A stretch of DNA of 64,000 bases from Fen-1298 sp050015675 (GTDB lineage Bacteria > Bacteroidota > Ignavibacteria > UBA10030), in contig JBEKAY010000007.1 in NCBI GenBank assembly GCA_050015675.1, positions 38,532 to 102,531 of the forward strand, given 5' to 3'. The notes under the pieces were generated by a model. That model had not been told where the DNA came from and searched no databases. It was given only the letters and a program-made list of their open reading frames with translations. Of this stretch, positions 1-8,511 are shown one piece after another. A program made the translations under genes and the position numbers. Numbering within the stretch: the first letter of the stretch is position 1; the number at the start of each line of letters is the position of its first letter.

Positions 1-2
1 AT

Positions 3-473
3 TTACAAGCAAGGATTAATACTCGTTTTCAACTTTCTACCGATTCATTCAAACCGTACGCCGATGCAGTGGATAGGGTTTTTGGTGAAGATATTGATTA
101 TGGTCAAGTCCATAAACAATACGGCGAAGAAGCGAAGAGCGAAAAACGGTATAGTCCCGCAAACATAATATCGGTTTCTATAAGACCGATGCTTGGCAAT
201 CCTAAACGAAATAAAATTTCTACAAGCTATGTGGAACGTCAAAATCTTACGATGCGCATGCAAATGCGACTGTTCACACGTTTAACTAATGCTTTTTCCA
301 AAAAATTGATTAACTTGAACGCGACTTTAGCTATTCACTTTTTCCATTATAACTTTATGCGTGTGCATCAAACGCTGCGAGTAACTCCGGCGATGGAAGC
401 GGGCATTTCTAATCATATCTGGAATTGGGAAGACCTATTCGGTATCAATCAACAACTACGAAAGGTTGCATAA
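3..473 (+). CDS. IS1-like DDE transposase, C-terminal part (5' end outside window)
   Basis: The reading frame is open from the first bases of the window, so the gene starts upstream and only the C-terminal part (about 156 residues) is seen. Residues resemble the DDE transposases usually annotated as IS1 family: an STDSFKPYADAVDRVFG stretch (the second catalytic Asp region), then ERQNLTMRMQMRLFTRLTNAF with the catalytic Glu, and the C-terminal signature RVHQTLRVTPAMEAGI. The stop overlaps the start of a small zinc-ribbon gene by one base. The visible part has no internal stop and may be intact. It marks the left edge of a stretch of insertion-sequence debris. Confidence 0.8.
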   Translation, partial: LQARINTRFQLSTDSFKPYADAVDRVFGEDIDYGQVHKQYGEEAKSEKRYSPANIISVSIRPMLGNPKRNKISTSYVERQNLTMRMQMRLFTRLTNAFSKKLINLNATLAIHFFHYNFMRVHQTLRVTPAMEAGISNHIWNWEDLFGINQQLRKVA

Positions 474-649
474 TGAACAACGAACTATGTCCTATCTGTA
501 AAATGATCTTAATTGAAAAAAATAAAAATCGTTATATGTGTGGTAAAGGACATCATTTCCGTTTGGCATTAACCAACGAAAAAGTTCTTATTAGACTTGA
601 TAAGGATGGAAATGATACAAATAAACAGTATAAGATTGGAAAAATCTAA
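473..649 (+). CDS. Small zinc-ribbon protein downstream of the transposase
   Basis: A 58-residue protein whose ATG overlaps the last base of the transposase stop codon (TAATG), implying translational coupling. It carries one CxxC pair (CPIC) and a second Cys/His cluster (CGKGHH), compatible with a single zinc ribbon. The longer frame starting at 425 would run through the transposase tail and is unlikely. Function is unknown; small zinc-ribbon passengers or helpers beside transposases are known, and this is the simplest reading. It ends just before the uxuA relic. Confidence 0.55.
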   Translation: MNNELCPICKMILIEKNKNRYMCGKGHHFRLALTNEKVLIRLDKDGNDTNKQYKIGKI

Positions 650-650
650 T

Positions 651-802
651 TCAAATTAAGACACTACCGATAATTCCAAGCTCCAAGCCGCCCAATTCTG
701 CCAACCCGCGCATCCTTCCGAAAAACGAATTACATGGATAGATTCCCTTCCGATAGAGATCGGACGACATAAGATGTCCATAGATCAGGACGCGTCGGCA
801 TA
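651..802 (-). pseudogene. Relic of the 3' end of a second mannonate dehydratase gene
   Basis: On the minus strand this stretch encodes FFGRMRGLAELGGLELGII, nearly the same as the C-terminus of the intact UxuA at 4118-5308 (LFGRMRGLAELRGLELGII). The DNA match continues upstream through the codons for the HGHLM region, where one extra base relative to the intact gene (near 783) breaks the frame. The similarity stops near 802, where an IS5-like transposase frame begins on the other strand. Only about 50 of 396 codons remain, so it cannot be functional. Confidence 0.8.
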
Positions 803-1091
803 TGGCTCTGGTTTTCCTCTCGCAATACACATTGCGTCTGCTGCGCTTAATCGCGAACTTCAACAGGATGGTATCGAAGTAATTTCTCCGCATAAACAGA
901 ATAGAATCAAATCCAAAACTCAAGACGGCAGACCACTGCATCGCTATGCCAAGCGATGGCGTATCGAACGCTTGTTTGCTTGGATGCATAATTTTCGTCG
1001 TCTTGTTGTCTGATATGAATATTATGCTGAAAACTTTCTCGGCTTTGTCCATCTCGCGTGCATCATCATCCTTTTACGAAAGGGTTTTTAA
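801..1091 (+). pseudogene. IS5-like transposase relic with in-frame stop
   Basis: The frame encodes GFPLAIHIASA, a KTQDGRPLHRYAKRWRIER segment and LFAWMHNFRRLVV, the catalytic C-terminal region of IS5/IS4-type DDE transposases. A TGA at 1011-1013 stands where the family usually has Arg (FRRLVVRYEYYAENF); the frame then continues with YEYYAENFLGFVHLACIIIL to a TAA at 1089. The N-terminal half is missing and is replaced by the uxuA relic. Both the truncation and the nonsense codon make this a dead element. Confidence 0.75.
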
Positions 1092-1410
1092 GATGGCTTC
1101 TAATAACCACTCAGCATGTTTTTGAATAGTGCTAGATTTTTCCAATATAATCTCCTCCCCTCCGCGTTTTGTGCGTCCCGCGCTTTTTGCGGGAATAGGG
1201 GAGGACTTGCCGTAGGCACCCCTTCGGGAAAGGCGGGGTCATTTATTTTATTTGACCTCACCCTAACCCTCTCCTAAAAGGAGAGGAAATTATTTCGTTG
1301 TTTAGTCAAAGACGTTGAGTAGTTACGAATATTATTGTATGAATGAACCATCTCTTTTTTATAGAAAGAATTCATTCTAATAAAAATGACCATTCCTGAT
1401 GTTGTTGATT
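1092..1410. repeat. Non-coding stretch with a hairpin repeat
   Basis: No gene is seen in this stretch. It holds a GC-rich segment around 1150-1240 with several short inverted repeats, then an 8-bp perfect stem at 1268-1275 and 1279-1286 (CCTCTCCT and its complement) preceded by a CTCACCCTAAC run. This resembles the interspersed hairpin repeats common between genes in this group of bacteria; a related stem lies at 6734-6755. The uxu operon and the IS relics converge here. Confidence 0.4.
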
Positions 1411-4047
1411 CTATTCAACGTCGAATGAATTTCCAACTACATGTATCCTTTTACTTAAGCATTCGGTTGTCGAAGATGTAAAACCCGGCTGAAGACCACC
1501 TACAGTAATTTCGAAACTCCCAGGCTCGATAAAGAATTTCATAGTTTCATTACTGACCGCAAGCTGTCGGGGTAGAAGTTGAAATTGTACAAGTTGTTTT
1601 TCACCGGGCTTCATATGGATCCGTTTGAATCCTTGCAAAGAATGTATAGGAACAGGAACGGCAGCTATTAAGTTCTTCAAGTACAATTGGACTACTTCAT
1701 CACCAGCGATTTTTCCCACATTGTGAACTTCAACAGAAACAGTGATACCCTCATTCGTTTTTGTTTCATCTGGAACAATGAGATTGCTGTACTCGAACTT
1801 TGTGTAACTCAATCCATATCCAAACGAAAACAATGGTTCGCCTTTAAAATATCGATATGTTCTCCCGGTCATATTATAATCCTCAAACGGCGGAAGTTGA
1901 TCGACGGATTTATAAAATGTGATAGGCAGTCTGCCGGCAGGATTATAATCACCGAACAACACATCAGCCAATGCGGTTCCGCCTTCTTGTCCGGGATACC
2001 AGAGTTGAATGATCGCAGGAATGTTTTCTTTCTCCCAGTTTGTCGATAGTGCGCTGCCACTCGTGAGAACTAATACTATAGGTGTGCCTGTTGAATAGAG
2101 TAACCTAAGTAATTTCTCTTGCACTTTGGGCAAATCGAGATTCGTTCTGTCGCCGCCCTTGAACCCTTCACCTTCATAGTCCACACGCATTTCTTCGCCT
2201 TCCAATTGCGTCGTGATTCCACCGACAAAAACGACTACATCAGAATTTCTTGCCAATTCAACTGCCTTCTTAAAGTGATCGATATTGAGTAATTCCCATT
2301 GAACGATCAATTGCGGTCGACGGGTACATTGGAAATATTCCAGTTTGAATAAATGCGATTTTTCTTTTTCTAAACGAACGCGATTGCTTTTTGATGTAAG
2401 TTCATGCGCTGTCCAGTGGTCAAGAATAATTTTATCGTCAATGTATAAACGGAATCCTCCATCACTTTTTACGACTAAATTATATTCACCTGTCTCCGGC
2501 GCTTGGATCGTGCCGCTCCAACGGACAGATTGTAAATCGGATAGACCCTGAAAAGATGGTAGCTTAGCACCGTAAATCCAGTTCGTGTTGTTGAGCGGAT
2601 TAATTCTCGTGAAGAAAGCGTCGCCTTTGAGATCGTTGTTCTTGAAATACTCGGTTTGCAATCCGGTTTGCGTATTGAAACTAAAAACATTAAACGGAAT
2701 ATTATTGACAACAGCATTTTCTTCGACAAGGTCGCATCCTTGTTCATATACTACATTTGTTGAATCAGTTACCTTATTAAGCACTCCTTGCAGAGGAGTG
2801 ACAAATTTAGATGGAGTACCGTTGTAATTTCCCAATAACATTGGATATGAATCTGCTGTCGGTCCGATGACGGCAATTCTTTTCAAATTTTTATTAAGGG
2901 GTAGAAGATCTTTCTTGTTCTTTAAAAGTACGATGGATTCCTGTGCAGCTCGGATGGATAATTGGCGATGTTCTTTTGAATCGACTTCTTCTAATGGAAT
3001 CTGGTTATACTTTACCATTTCTGGTGGATCAAACATGCCAAGTCTAAACCTGGCAGTAAATAATCGTTTAACAGCCACATTGATATCTTCTTCACTCAGT
3101 AATCCTTTTTTCACGGCTTCGAGCAAGGCAGATTCATAGACGTTGCCACATTCTAAATCCGTCCCTGATTTTACAGAAAGAGCTGCTGCCTCGGGTGCAG
3201 TTTCTACTATTTTATGGTGCATAAAAATATCATCGATAGCTCCGCAATCAGATACTACATAGCCTTCAAATCTCCAATTGTCACGCAAGATTTTATGCAA
3301 GAGCGTCGGTGATCCACAGCATGCTTCACCCATAAAGCGATTGTAGGCACACATCACTGAGTAAGCGCCCGCTTCTTTAATACAAGCTTCGAATGCCGGT
3401 AAATATGTATCATAGAGATCGTGATTAGAAATAATTGCGTTAAATGTATGTCGATCAGGTTCCGGGCCGCTATGCACAGCATAATGTTTTGGTGTTGCAA
3501 TTACTTTGAAATATTTTGAATCGTTACCCTGCAATCCCTTCACGAAAGCGACACCCATTCGTGAAGTGAGATATGGATCTTCACCATACGTTTCCTGGCC
3601 GCGTCCCCAACGAGGATCTCGAAATATATTAATATTGGGACTCCAAAATGTAAGACCCTTGAAAATTGTCCGATCGTTCTTTCTAATAAAGTCATTATAC
3701 TTTGCTCTTGCCTCGGTGGAAATAACATCGGCAACCTGCAACATCAAATCTGTATTCCATGTTGCGGCAAGTCCGATAGCTTGAGGAAAAACAGTGGCTG
3801 TGCCAGACCGCGCGACACCATGGAGACACTCATTCCACCAATTGTATTCCGGAATATTTAATCGTGGAATTGCTTTTGCAGCGTTGAGCATTTGCGATGC
3901 CTTCTCATCCAGAGTCATTCTAGAAATAAGATCATCGACTCGCTTCGTAAAAGCAAGATTTGGATTGAGGTAGTCTTCCGGTTTTTGCGATTCTTGTGAA
4001 AAAACAGAAAATGTGAAAAGAAGGAAGAGGAAAACGAAGAAACGCAT
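1411..4047 (-). CDS. Secreted GH3 beta-xylosidase with PA14 domain
   Basis: Glycoside hydrolase family 3, about 878 residues, with an N-terminal signal peptide (MRFFVFLFLLFTFSVFSQ) directing it to the periplasm or outside. Order: GH3 N-domain (about 30-330) with RDPRWGRGQETYGEDP and KHYAVHSGPE; the nucleophile Asp in YVVSDCGAID (near residue 267); a PA14 carbohydrate-binding insert (about 440-590, TGEYNLVVKSDGGFRLYID) within the C-domain; and a terminal fibronectin-like domain. This layout matches Bacteroidetes Xyl3A-type xylan 1,4-beta-xylosidases; beta-glucosidase activity is the alternative. A TTG four codons upstream (4059) is possible, but the ATG at 4047 has GAGGG just before it. It is the last gene of a minus-strand operon after uxuA, linking xylose release with glucuronate breakdown. 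Confidence 0.88.
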   Translation of the reverse strand: MRFFVFLFLLFTFSVFSQESQKPEDYLNPNLAFTKRVDDLISRMTLDEKASQMLNAAKAIPRLNIPEYNWWNECLHGVARSGTATVFPQAIGLAATWNTDLMLQVADVISTEARAKYNDFIRKNDRTIFKGLTFWSPNINIFRDPRWGRGQETYGEDPYLTSRMGVAFVKGLQGNDSKYFKVIATPKHYAVHSGPEPDRHTFNAIISNHDLYDTYLPAFEACIKEAGAYSVMCAYNRFMGEACCGSPTLLHKILRDNWRFEGYVVSDCGAIDDIFMHHKIVETAPEAAALSVKSGTDLECGNVYESALLEAVKKGLLSEEDINVAVKRLFTARFRLGMFDPPEMVKYNQIPLEEVDSKEHRQLSIRAAQESIVLLKNKKDLLPLNKNLKRIAVIGPTADSYPMLLGNYNGTPSKFVTPLQGVLNKVTDSTNVVYEQGCDLVEENAVVNNIPFNVFSFNTQTGLQTEYFKNNDLKGDAFFTRINPLNNTNWIYGAKLPSFQGLSDLQSVRWSGTIQAPETGEYNLVVKSDGGFRLYIDDKIILDHWTAHELTSKSNRVRLEKEKSHLFKLEYFQCTRRPQLIVQWELLNIDHFKKAVELARNSDVVVFVGGITTQLEGEEMRVDYEGEGFKGGDRTNLDLPKVQEKLLRLLYSTGTPIVLVLTSGSALSTNWEKENIPAIIQLWYPGQEGGTALADVLFGDYNPAGRLPITFYKSVDQLPPFEDYNMTGRTYRYFKGEPLFSFGYGLSYTKFEYSNLIVPDETKTNEGITVSVEVHNVGKIAGDEVVQLYLKNLIAAVPVPIHSLQGFKRIHMKPGEKQLVQFQLLPRQLAVSNETMKFFIEPGSFEITVGGLQPGFTSSTTECLSKRIHVVGNSFDVE

Positions 4048-4117
4048 ATAATCCCTCAATTATTCAAGTGGATAAATAAATAAAAATCAATTCCAGGATG
4101 GAATTGAAGATAGTGCT

Positions 4118-5308
4118 TTATAGCTTCAAAGACCGAATAATTCCTAATTCCAATCCGCGTAGTTCAGCGAGACCACGCATCCGTCCAAATAATGAATAAC
4201 CGGGATAAATTCCTACTCTCTGTTGATCCGGTATCATAAGATGTCCATGATCTGGACGCATCGGCATGCGCCGATCTTTTCTTCCTTCTTTCACGCGTCG
4301 TTTTTGTTCGATAAGAAGGGTTCTCATAACATTGTAAATATCGATATCACCATCTAAATGATTATCTTCCAAAAAATCTCCATTCTCGTTTCTTACTACA
4401 TTTCGCAGGTGTACAAAATTGATCTTTCCCGCAAATTTTTCTGCAATGTCAACGAGATCGTTCTTATATCCTGCACCAAAGGAACCTGTACATAATGTCA
4501 ATCCATTTGATGGAGAGTCGACCGTACTGAATATTTGCTCAACGTCTTCTTTGTTACTCACAACTCGTGGCAAACCGAGTAATGAGAATGGTGGATCGTC
4601 CGGATGAATAGCCATCAATACTCCGGATGCTTCTGCAACAGGAATAATTTCTTGAATAAAGAAAAATAAATTTTCCCGAAGCTCTTTCTCTCCAATTTCA
4701 TCATACCCATGAAGTGCAGATTTAAATTCATCTATTGTGTACGCCTCCAGGGAACCGGGCAAGCCAAGAAGAATAGTTTGTATTAGTTGATTCTTTTGTG
4801 TTTCATCCATACTTAGATAACACTGTTCAGCCTTTCTCATCTGATCCTCACTATAGTTCTTTTCTGCGCCAGGGCGCTTGAGGATGAAGAGGTCAAAAGC
4901 AGCGAAGACGTTTGCCTCAAACTTTGTTGTGATTGACCCATCCTTAAATTCGACATGGAGATCAGTGCGAGACCAGTCGAGAATCGGCATAAAATTATAA
5001 CAGATTGTATCGATTTTATTTTTACCCAGATTTCTGATCGACTCCTTGTAATTTTCAATCAGTTGGCGATAATTTCCTGTTCTCTTTTTTATATTCTCAT
5101 GAACAGGGACACTCTCCGCAACAGACCATTGTAATCCGTTTGATTCTATAATCTGTTTTCGTTTGATAATTTCATCAACAGTCCAAATCTCACCGGAAGG
5201 AATATGATGGAGTGCGGTGACAATGCCTGTTGCACCTGTTTGTTTTATTTCCTTGAGAGCGATAGGATCTTTCGGCCCAAACCATCTCCATGTTTGTTCA
5301 AAACCCAT
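4118..5308 (-). CDS. uxuA: Mannonate dehydratase
   Basis: UxuA (EC 4.2.1.8) dehydrates D-mannonate to 2-keto-3-deoxygluconate in hexuronate catabolism, in the cytoplasm. The 396-residue length matches the enterobacterial enzyme (394). The conserved N-terminus EQTWRWFGPKDP, GATGIVTALHHIP, CYNFMPILDWSRTDL, the metal-ligand region AIHPDDPP, LCTGSFGAGYKND and MRPDHGHLM are all present. It starts 39 bp after the upstream SDR gene, with an AAAGGA ribosome site, so the two are in one operon. A broken copy of its 3' end lies at 651-802. Confidence 0.95.
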   Translation of the reverse strand: MGFEQTWRWFGPKDPIALKEIKQTGATGIVTALHHIPSGEIWTVDEIIKRKQIIESNGLQWSVAESVPVHENIKKRTGNYRQLIENYKESIRNLGKNKIDTICYNFMPILDWSRTDLHVEFKDGSITTKFEANVFAAFDLFILKRPGAEKNYSEDQMRKAEQCYLSMDETQKNQLIQTILLGLPGSLEAYTIDEFKSALHGYDEIGEKELRENLFFFIQEIIPVAEASGVLMAIHPDDPPFSLLGLPRVVSNKEDVEQIFSTVDSPSNGLTLCTGSFGAGYKNDLVDIAEKFAGKINFVHLRNVVRNENGDFLEDNHLDGDIDIYNVMRTLLIEQKRRVKEGRKDRRMPMRPDHGHLMIPDQQRVGIYPGYSLFGRMRGLAELRGLELGIIRSLKL

Positions 5309-5347
5309 TGCGCATCTTCCTTTGGAGCATCTTCAAGATGGAATCTG

Positions 5348-6172
5348 CTATACTCCGCTAAATATATTGAATCCACCATCAATTGGAATGATGGTGCCGG
5401 TGACAAATTTTGAAGCGTCACTTGCCAGCCAAATTATTGTACCGATAAGTTCTTCAGGTTCTCCGAATCTCTTAAAAGGAGTGAGGTTGATAATGTTCTT
5501 TCCTCTTTCAGTAAGAGAACCATCTTCGTTTGTGAGAAGAGTTCTGTTTTGTTCTGTCAAAAGAAAACCAGGTGCAATGGCGTTTACTCGAATGTTGCTG
5601 CTAAATTTTTGGGCCATTTCTACCGCCATCCACTTTGTAAAATTATCAATTGCAGCTTTGGCGGCTGAATACCCAACAACACGAGTGATGACCCTATACG
5701 AAGCCATCGATGAAATATTGATGATTGACCCGCTCTTTTGATTTGCCATCGATTTCCCGAAAATCATTGTCGGTAAAACTGTTCCGTTTAAATTCAGTTC
5801 CATGACCTTCTTTAATTGGTCCAATTGAAGGTCGAAGACAGTTTGATCAACACCAATGGTCGCACCGGGCGTATTCCCGCCTGCTGCATTTATTAAGATA
5901 TCGATACGCTTGAATTTATCCAATATTTTTTGATGGGTTTCCTTCATACTCGCTTCATTGAGAACGTCGCATTGAAAACCTATTACTTCATAACCGGTGT
6001 TTCTGAGCGATTCGACTTTTATCTTAAGATTCGTTTCGTTAATATCGAGCAGTACAACTTTTGCTTTCGCCTGTAAGAATCCTTTTGCCATAGCACCAGC
6101 AAGAATTCCACCTCCACCAGTCAATACTGTTACTTTATTTTCGACATTAAAAAGAGTTTCTAAATAATTCAT
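5348..6172 (-). CDS. SDR-family fructuronate reductase (D-mannonate oxidoreductase)
   Basis: Short-chain dehydrogenase of about 274 residues with a TGGGGILAG cofactor loop near the N-terminus, INAAGG, the Ser in INISSMASY and the YSAAK catalytic Tyr/Lys. SDR enzymes of this kind next to uxuA take the place of the unrelated E. coli UxuB and interconvert fructuronate and mannonate; that function is inferred from position and family. The ATG at 6172 begins with the family-typical N-terminus; the longer TTG start at 6211 would add 13 residues of unlikely leader. First gene of the operon SDR-uxuA-GH3; the promoter must lie right of 6172. Confidence 0.85.
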   Translation of the reverse strand: MNYLETLFNVENKVTVLTGGGGILAGAMAKGFLQAKAKVVLLDINETNLKIKVESLRNTGYEVIGFQCDVLNEASMKETHQKILDKFKRIDILINAAGGNTPGATIGVDQTVFDLQLDQLKKVMELNLNGTVLPTMIFGKSMANQKSGSIINISSMASYRVITRVVGYSAAKAAIDNFTKWMAVEMAQKFSSNIRVNAIAPGFLLTEQNRTLLTNEDGSLTERGKNIINLTPFKRFGEPEELIGTIIWLASDASKFVTGTIIPIDGGFNIFSGV

Positions 6173-6935
6173 AAAGAGTCCGCTGTAATTAATTATTTGA
6201 TTAACGCACAAGTACGTTTAAAATTTGAATCATATTTACAGTTACTTATAAAACAATCGAAGGGCTTTTAAAGTTCGCAACGATTCATACCAATGGATCG
6301 GTCAAGCTGAATTATACCATAATAAATTTTAATTCTTGGAAGAGGAGATAATTCTGAATTAACAAGTATATGACTTTGGCAAGATATTAGAGAAAACCTG
6401 AATATTATTGGCACTCTTCGTTTATCCGCGAGCATGACTACTATACTATAATAGTGAGATATTAATTTATTCTCAAAAGAAAAATATAAACCATAAGTAC
6501 AATCTTTAGAGAATTACTCATAAGACAATTTAACATAGTTCCATGGAGAAACATCGGCAACCATCTTGGAGTGCTGCGTCAAAACGGAAGGAATTGCAAT
6601 TGAATAATTGATGTTATGCACTAAATAATTTTTATTAAAGTATTTATAGTTCTTTAATATGGTTGTCCACCTCCCTGCCGTCCCGAGAATGAGATATCGC
6701 ATATTGAAAAAGTACCATAAATCGGGACGGTTTCCCCTCCTCAAACGAGGAGGGGGATGAAGGGGTGGTGTACTTTGTTCTATTATATTCTATGTTTATC
6801 AGCATAAAAGATGGTTTTACGTAACATCAGTGAATAAGTGAAACTCAAATTGCGTGACAGTGTGGCTTAGTAGCTATTCCGTCCAAGCAATATGTCTTTT
6901 TGCCGGAGGTACACATTTGAAGATTCCTCGTGCGG
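6173..6935. other. Non-coding stretch right of the uxu operon
   Basis: I see no gene here. It contains the promoter region of the minus-strand uxu operon at its left end, though I could not pick a convincing -35/-10 pair. At 6734-6742 and 6747-6755 there is a perfect 9-bp hairpin (CCCCTCCTC, loop AAAC, GAGGAGGGG) followed by GGATGAAGGGGTGGTG, an interspersed-repeat type of sequence similar in build to the one at 1268-1286. The rest is AT-rich without recognisable signals. Confidence 0.45.
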
Positions 6936-7049
6936 TCATACTTTTAAAGTTGATGCATTATCTTCTGCCTGGGCTTTATTTATCTTTTCTTGTGTCTTCA
7001 CTCCTTGTTTCATCATTTGTTGCATCTTCGGCATATTTCCATAGAACAT
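6936..7049 (-). pseudogene. Truncated ybaB/ebfC-like gene start
   Basis: An ATG at 7049 (minus strand) preceded by a strong AAAAGGAG ribosome site begins MFYGNMPKMQQMMKQG and then KTQEKINKAQAE, the typical N-terminus of YbaB/EbfC nucleoid-associated proteins. The frame stops after 37 residues, whereas the family has about 100 to 110. The downstream part is absent, so this looks like a gene beginning left behind by a deletion or copied with a moved segment. No dnaX or recR, its usual neighbours, is present. Confidence 0.5.
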
Positions 7050-7261
7050 TTTACTATCTCCTTTTAATATTTTCTTTTTAAAAAGAATTTTATGCATCTC
7101 AATACCCCGAAATGGAAAGAAGGTTAACGCAGAGGAAACTTCGGACGTTGCTTGACTTTCGACAGAATTGCAGATATATTTCTGTTCAAGCTCATCAGTA
7201 ACGATGAGCTTTTCAATTGATTGATGGTCATTCCGCGATGACTCTCCCGATGAAAAACATC

Positions 7262-7335
7262 GGGGCAAGATGGAGAAGCATCTGGTTGCTATCCTGACAC
7301 CGTCGGGATGTAGGTTCGAGTTCTGCTCGCGAAAC
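7262..7335 (+). ncRNA. tRNA-like relic (degenerate)
   Basis: The stretch ends with a T-arm-like element (GTAGG, loop TTCGAGT, TCTGC) and a candidate anticodon stem TCCTG/CGGGA around a 7-base loop. An acceptor stem does not pair well and the base before the anticodon is not T, so a functional tRNA is unlikely. The complementary strand reads as a peptide with QNSNLHPDGVRIATRC, a well-known by-product of reading a tRNA gene backwards, which supports a tRNA origin. Confidence 0.3.
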
Positions 7336-7403
7336 AAAGCCTTAGACTTATTTTTAGACTCATTCAACTCATATTATCATATTAATAAATAAGGATAAAT
7401 AAA

Positions 7404-8456
7404 GTGATTGAAAAAAAATCATTTGGGAAACTCCCGGATGGCAAAGAAGTCCATCAATATACTCTAACTAACTCTTCAGGTAGTAAAGTCACAGCCATAA
7501 ACTATGGAGCGATCATAACATCGATCATCGTTCCCGATCGAAATGGTAAATTTGAAGATATCGCCCTCGGATATGATACGCTGCAAGGTTATATCAATGA
7601 TAAAACGTTTTTGGGATCAATTGTTGGGCGATACGGAAATCGTATCGGCAAAGGCCGATTCCAGTTGGAAGGTAAAACCTATCAACTTGCGATAAACAAT
7701 GGAGAGAATCACCTCCATGGCGGATTAGTCGGATTCAATAAAAAACTTTGGGATGCGGAAGCTATCGAGGGAAACGAACCGGCTCTTAAATTAACTCTTG
7801 TAAGCCCCGACGGTGAAGAAGGATATCCGGGAAAAGTTACTCTTGTCGTTACATACACACTGACCAATAAGAACGAACTTCGTGTCGACTATAAAGGGAC
7901 AACAGACAAAACGACCATTCTCAATCCAACACAGCATTCGTATTTCAATTTATCAGGCAACCTCTCTCAAACAATCCTAGATCATCAACTCAGCATCGAA
8001 GCCGACTCTTTTACACTTGTAGACAAGGGGCAAATTCCGACTGGCAAGTTTGCGGATGTTGCAAATACACCGCTGGATTTCCGAAGTATGAAGACAATCG
8101 GCGCACGTGTCGATGAAAAATATGAACAGCTCCTCATCGGAGGAGGTTACGATAACAACTGGGTTTTAAGAAACTACAATGGCAAAGTCCGCAAAGTTGG
8201 AGAAGTTCAAGAGCCTAAGAGCGGGCGAATTATGATGGTTTATACCGATCAACCGGGAATTCAATTCTATTCCGGCAATTCTCTCGGCGAAACTAAGGGG
8301 AAAAATGGCGTCATTTATAAACGCAGAACAGGTCTCTGTCTGGAAGCTCAGGGTTATCCCGATTCACCGAATAAACCGGAATTCCCTTCCGTTGTTTTAA
8401 AACCAGGCGATGTTTATAAGCAAACGACTATTTACCAGTTTTCCACTAAGTCATAG
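7404..8456 (+). CDS. galM: Aldose 1-epimerase, cytoplasmic
   Basis: Interconverts alpha and beta anomers of aldoses (EC 5.1.3.3), here plausibly xylose for the xylose isomerase and xylulokinase route. 350 residues, no signal peptide. Family features: GRYGNRIGKGRF, ENHLHGG with the first catalytic-region His, NPTQHSYFNLSG with the general-acid His, and LCLEAQGYPDSPNKP with the catalytic Glu. The GTG start follows AAGGA by eight bases. Xylulokinase follows 55 bp downstream, so the two are probably co-transcribed. A second, lipoprotein copy sits at 49732-50871 at the head of the arabinose operon; the two align closely after their N-termini. Confidence 0.93.
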   Translation: MIEKKSFGKLPDGKEVHQYTLTNSSGSKVTAINYGAIITSIIVPDRNGKFEDIALGYDTLQGYINDKTFLGSIVGRYGNRIGKGRFQLEGKTYQLAINNGENHLHGGLVGFNKKLWDAEAIEGNEPALKLTLVSPDGEEGYPGKVTLVVTYTLTNKNELRVDYKGTTDKTTILNPTQHSYFNLSGNLSQTILDHQLSIEADSFTLVDKGQIPTGKFADVANTPLDFRSMKTIGARVDEKYEQLLIGGGYDNNWVLRNYNGKVRKVGEVQEPKSGRIMMVYTDQPGIQFYSGNSLGETKGKNGVIYKRRTGLCLEAQGYPDSPNKPEFPSVVLKPGDVYKQTTIYQFSTKS

Positions 8457-8511
8457 TTGTTTTAAATAATGTTTTATTAATTCATCTAAAAATTAAAAAG
8501 GACACCATCAG

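Noticed and set aside
6514..6744. Open frame of 76 codons on the minus strand
   Set aside because: It overlaps a hairpin repeat, has no similarity and no ribosome site; probably chance.
7050..7367. Longer protein including the ybaB-like start
   Set aside because: The upstream part is the reverse strand of the tRNA-like relic; the strong ribosome site at 7054-7061 marks the true start at 7049.
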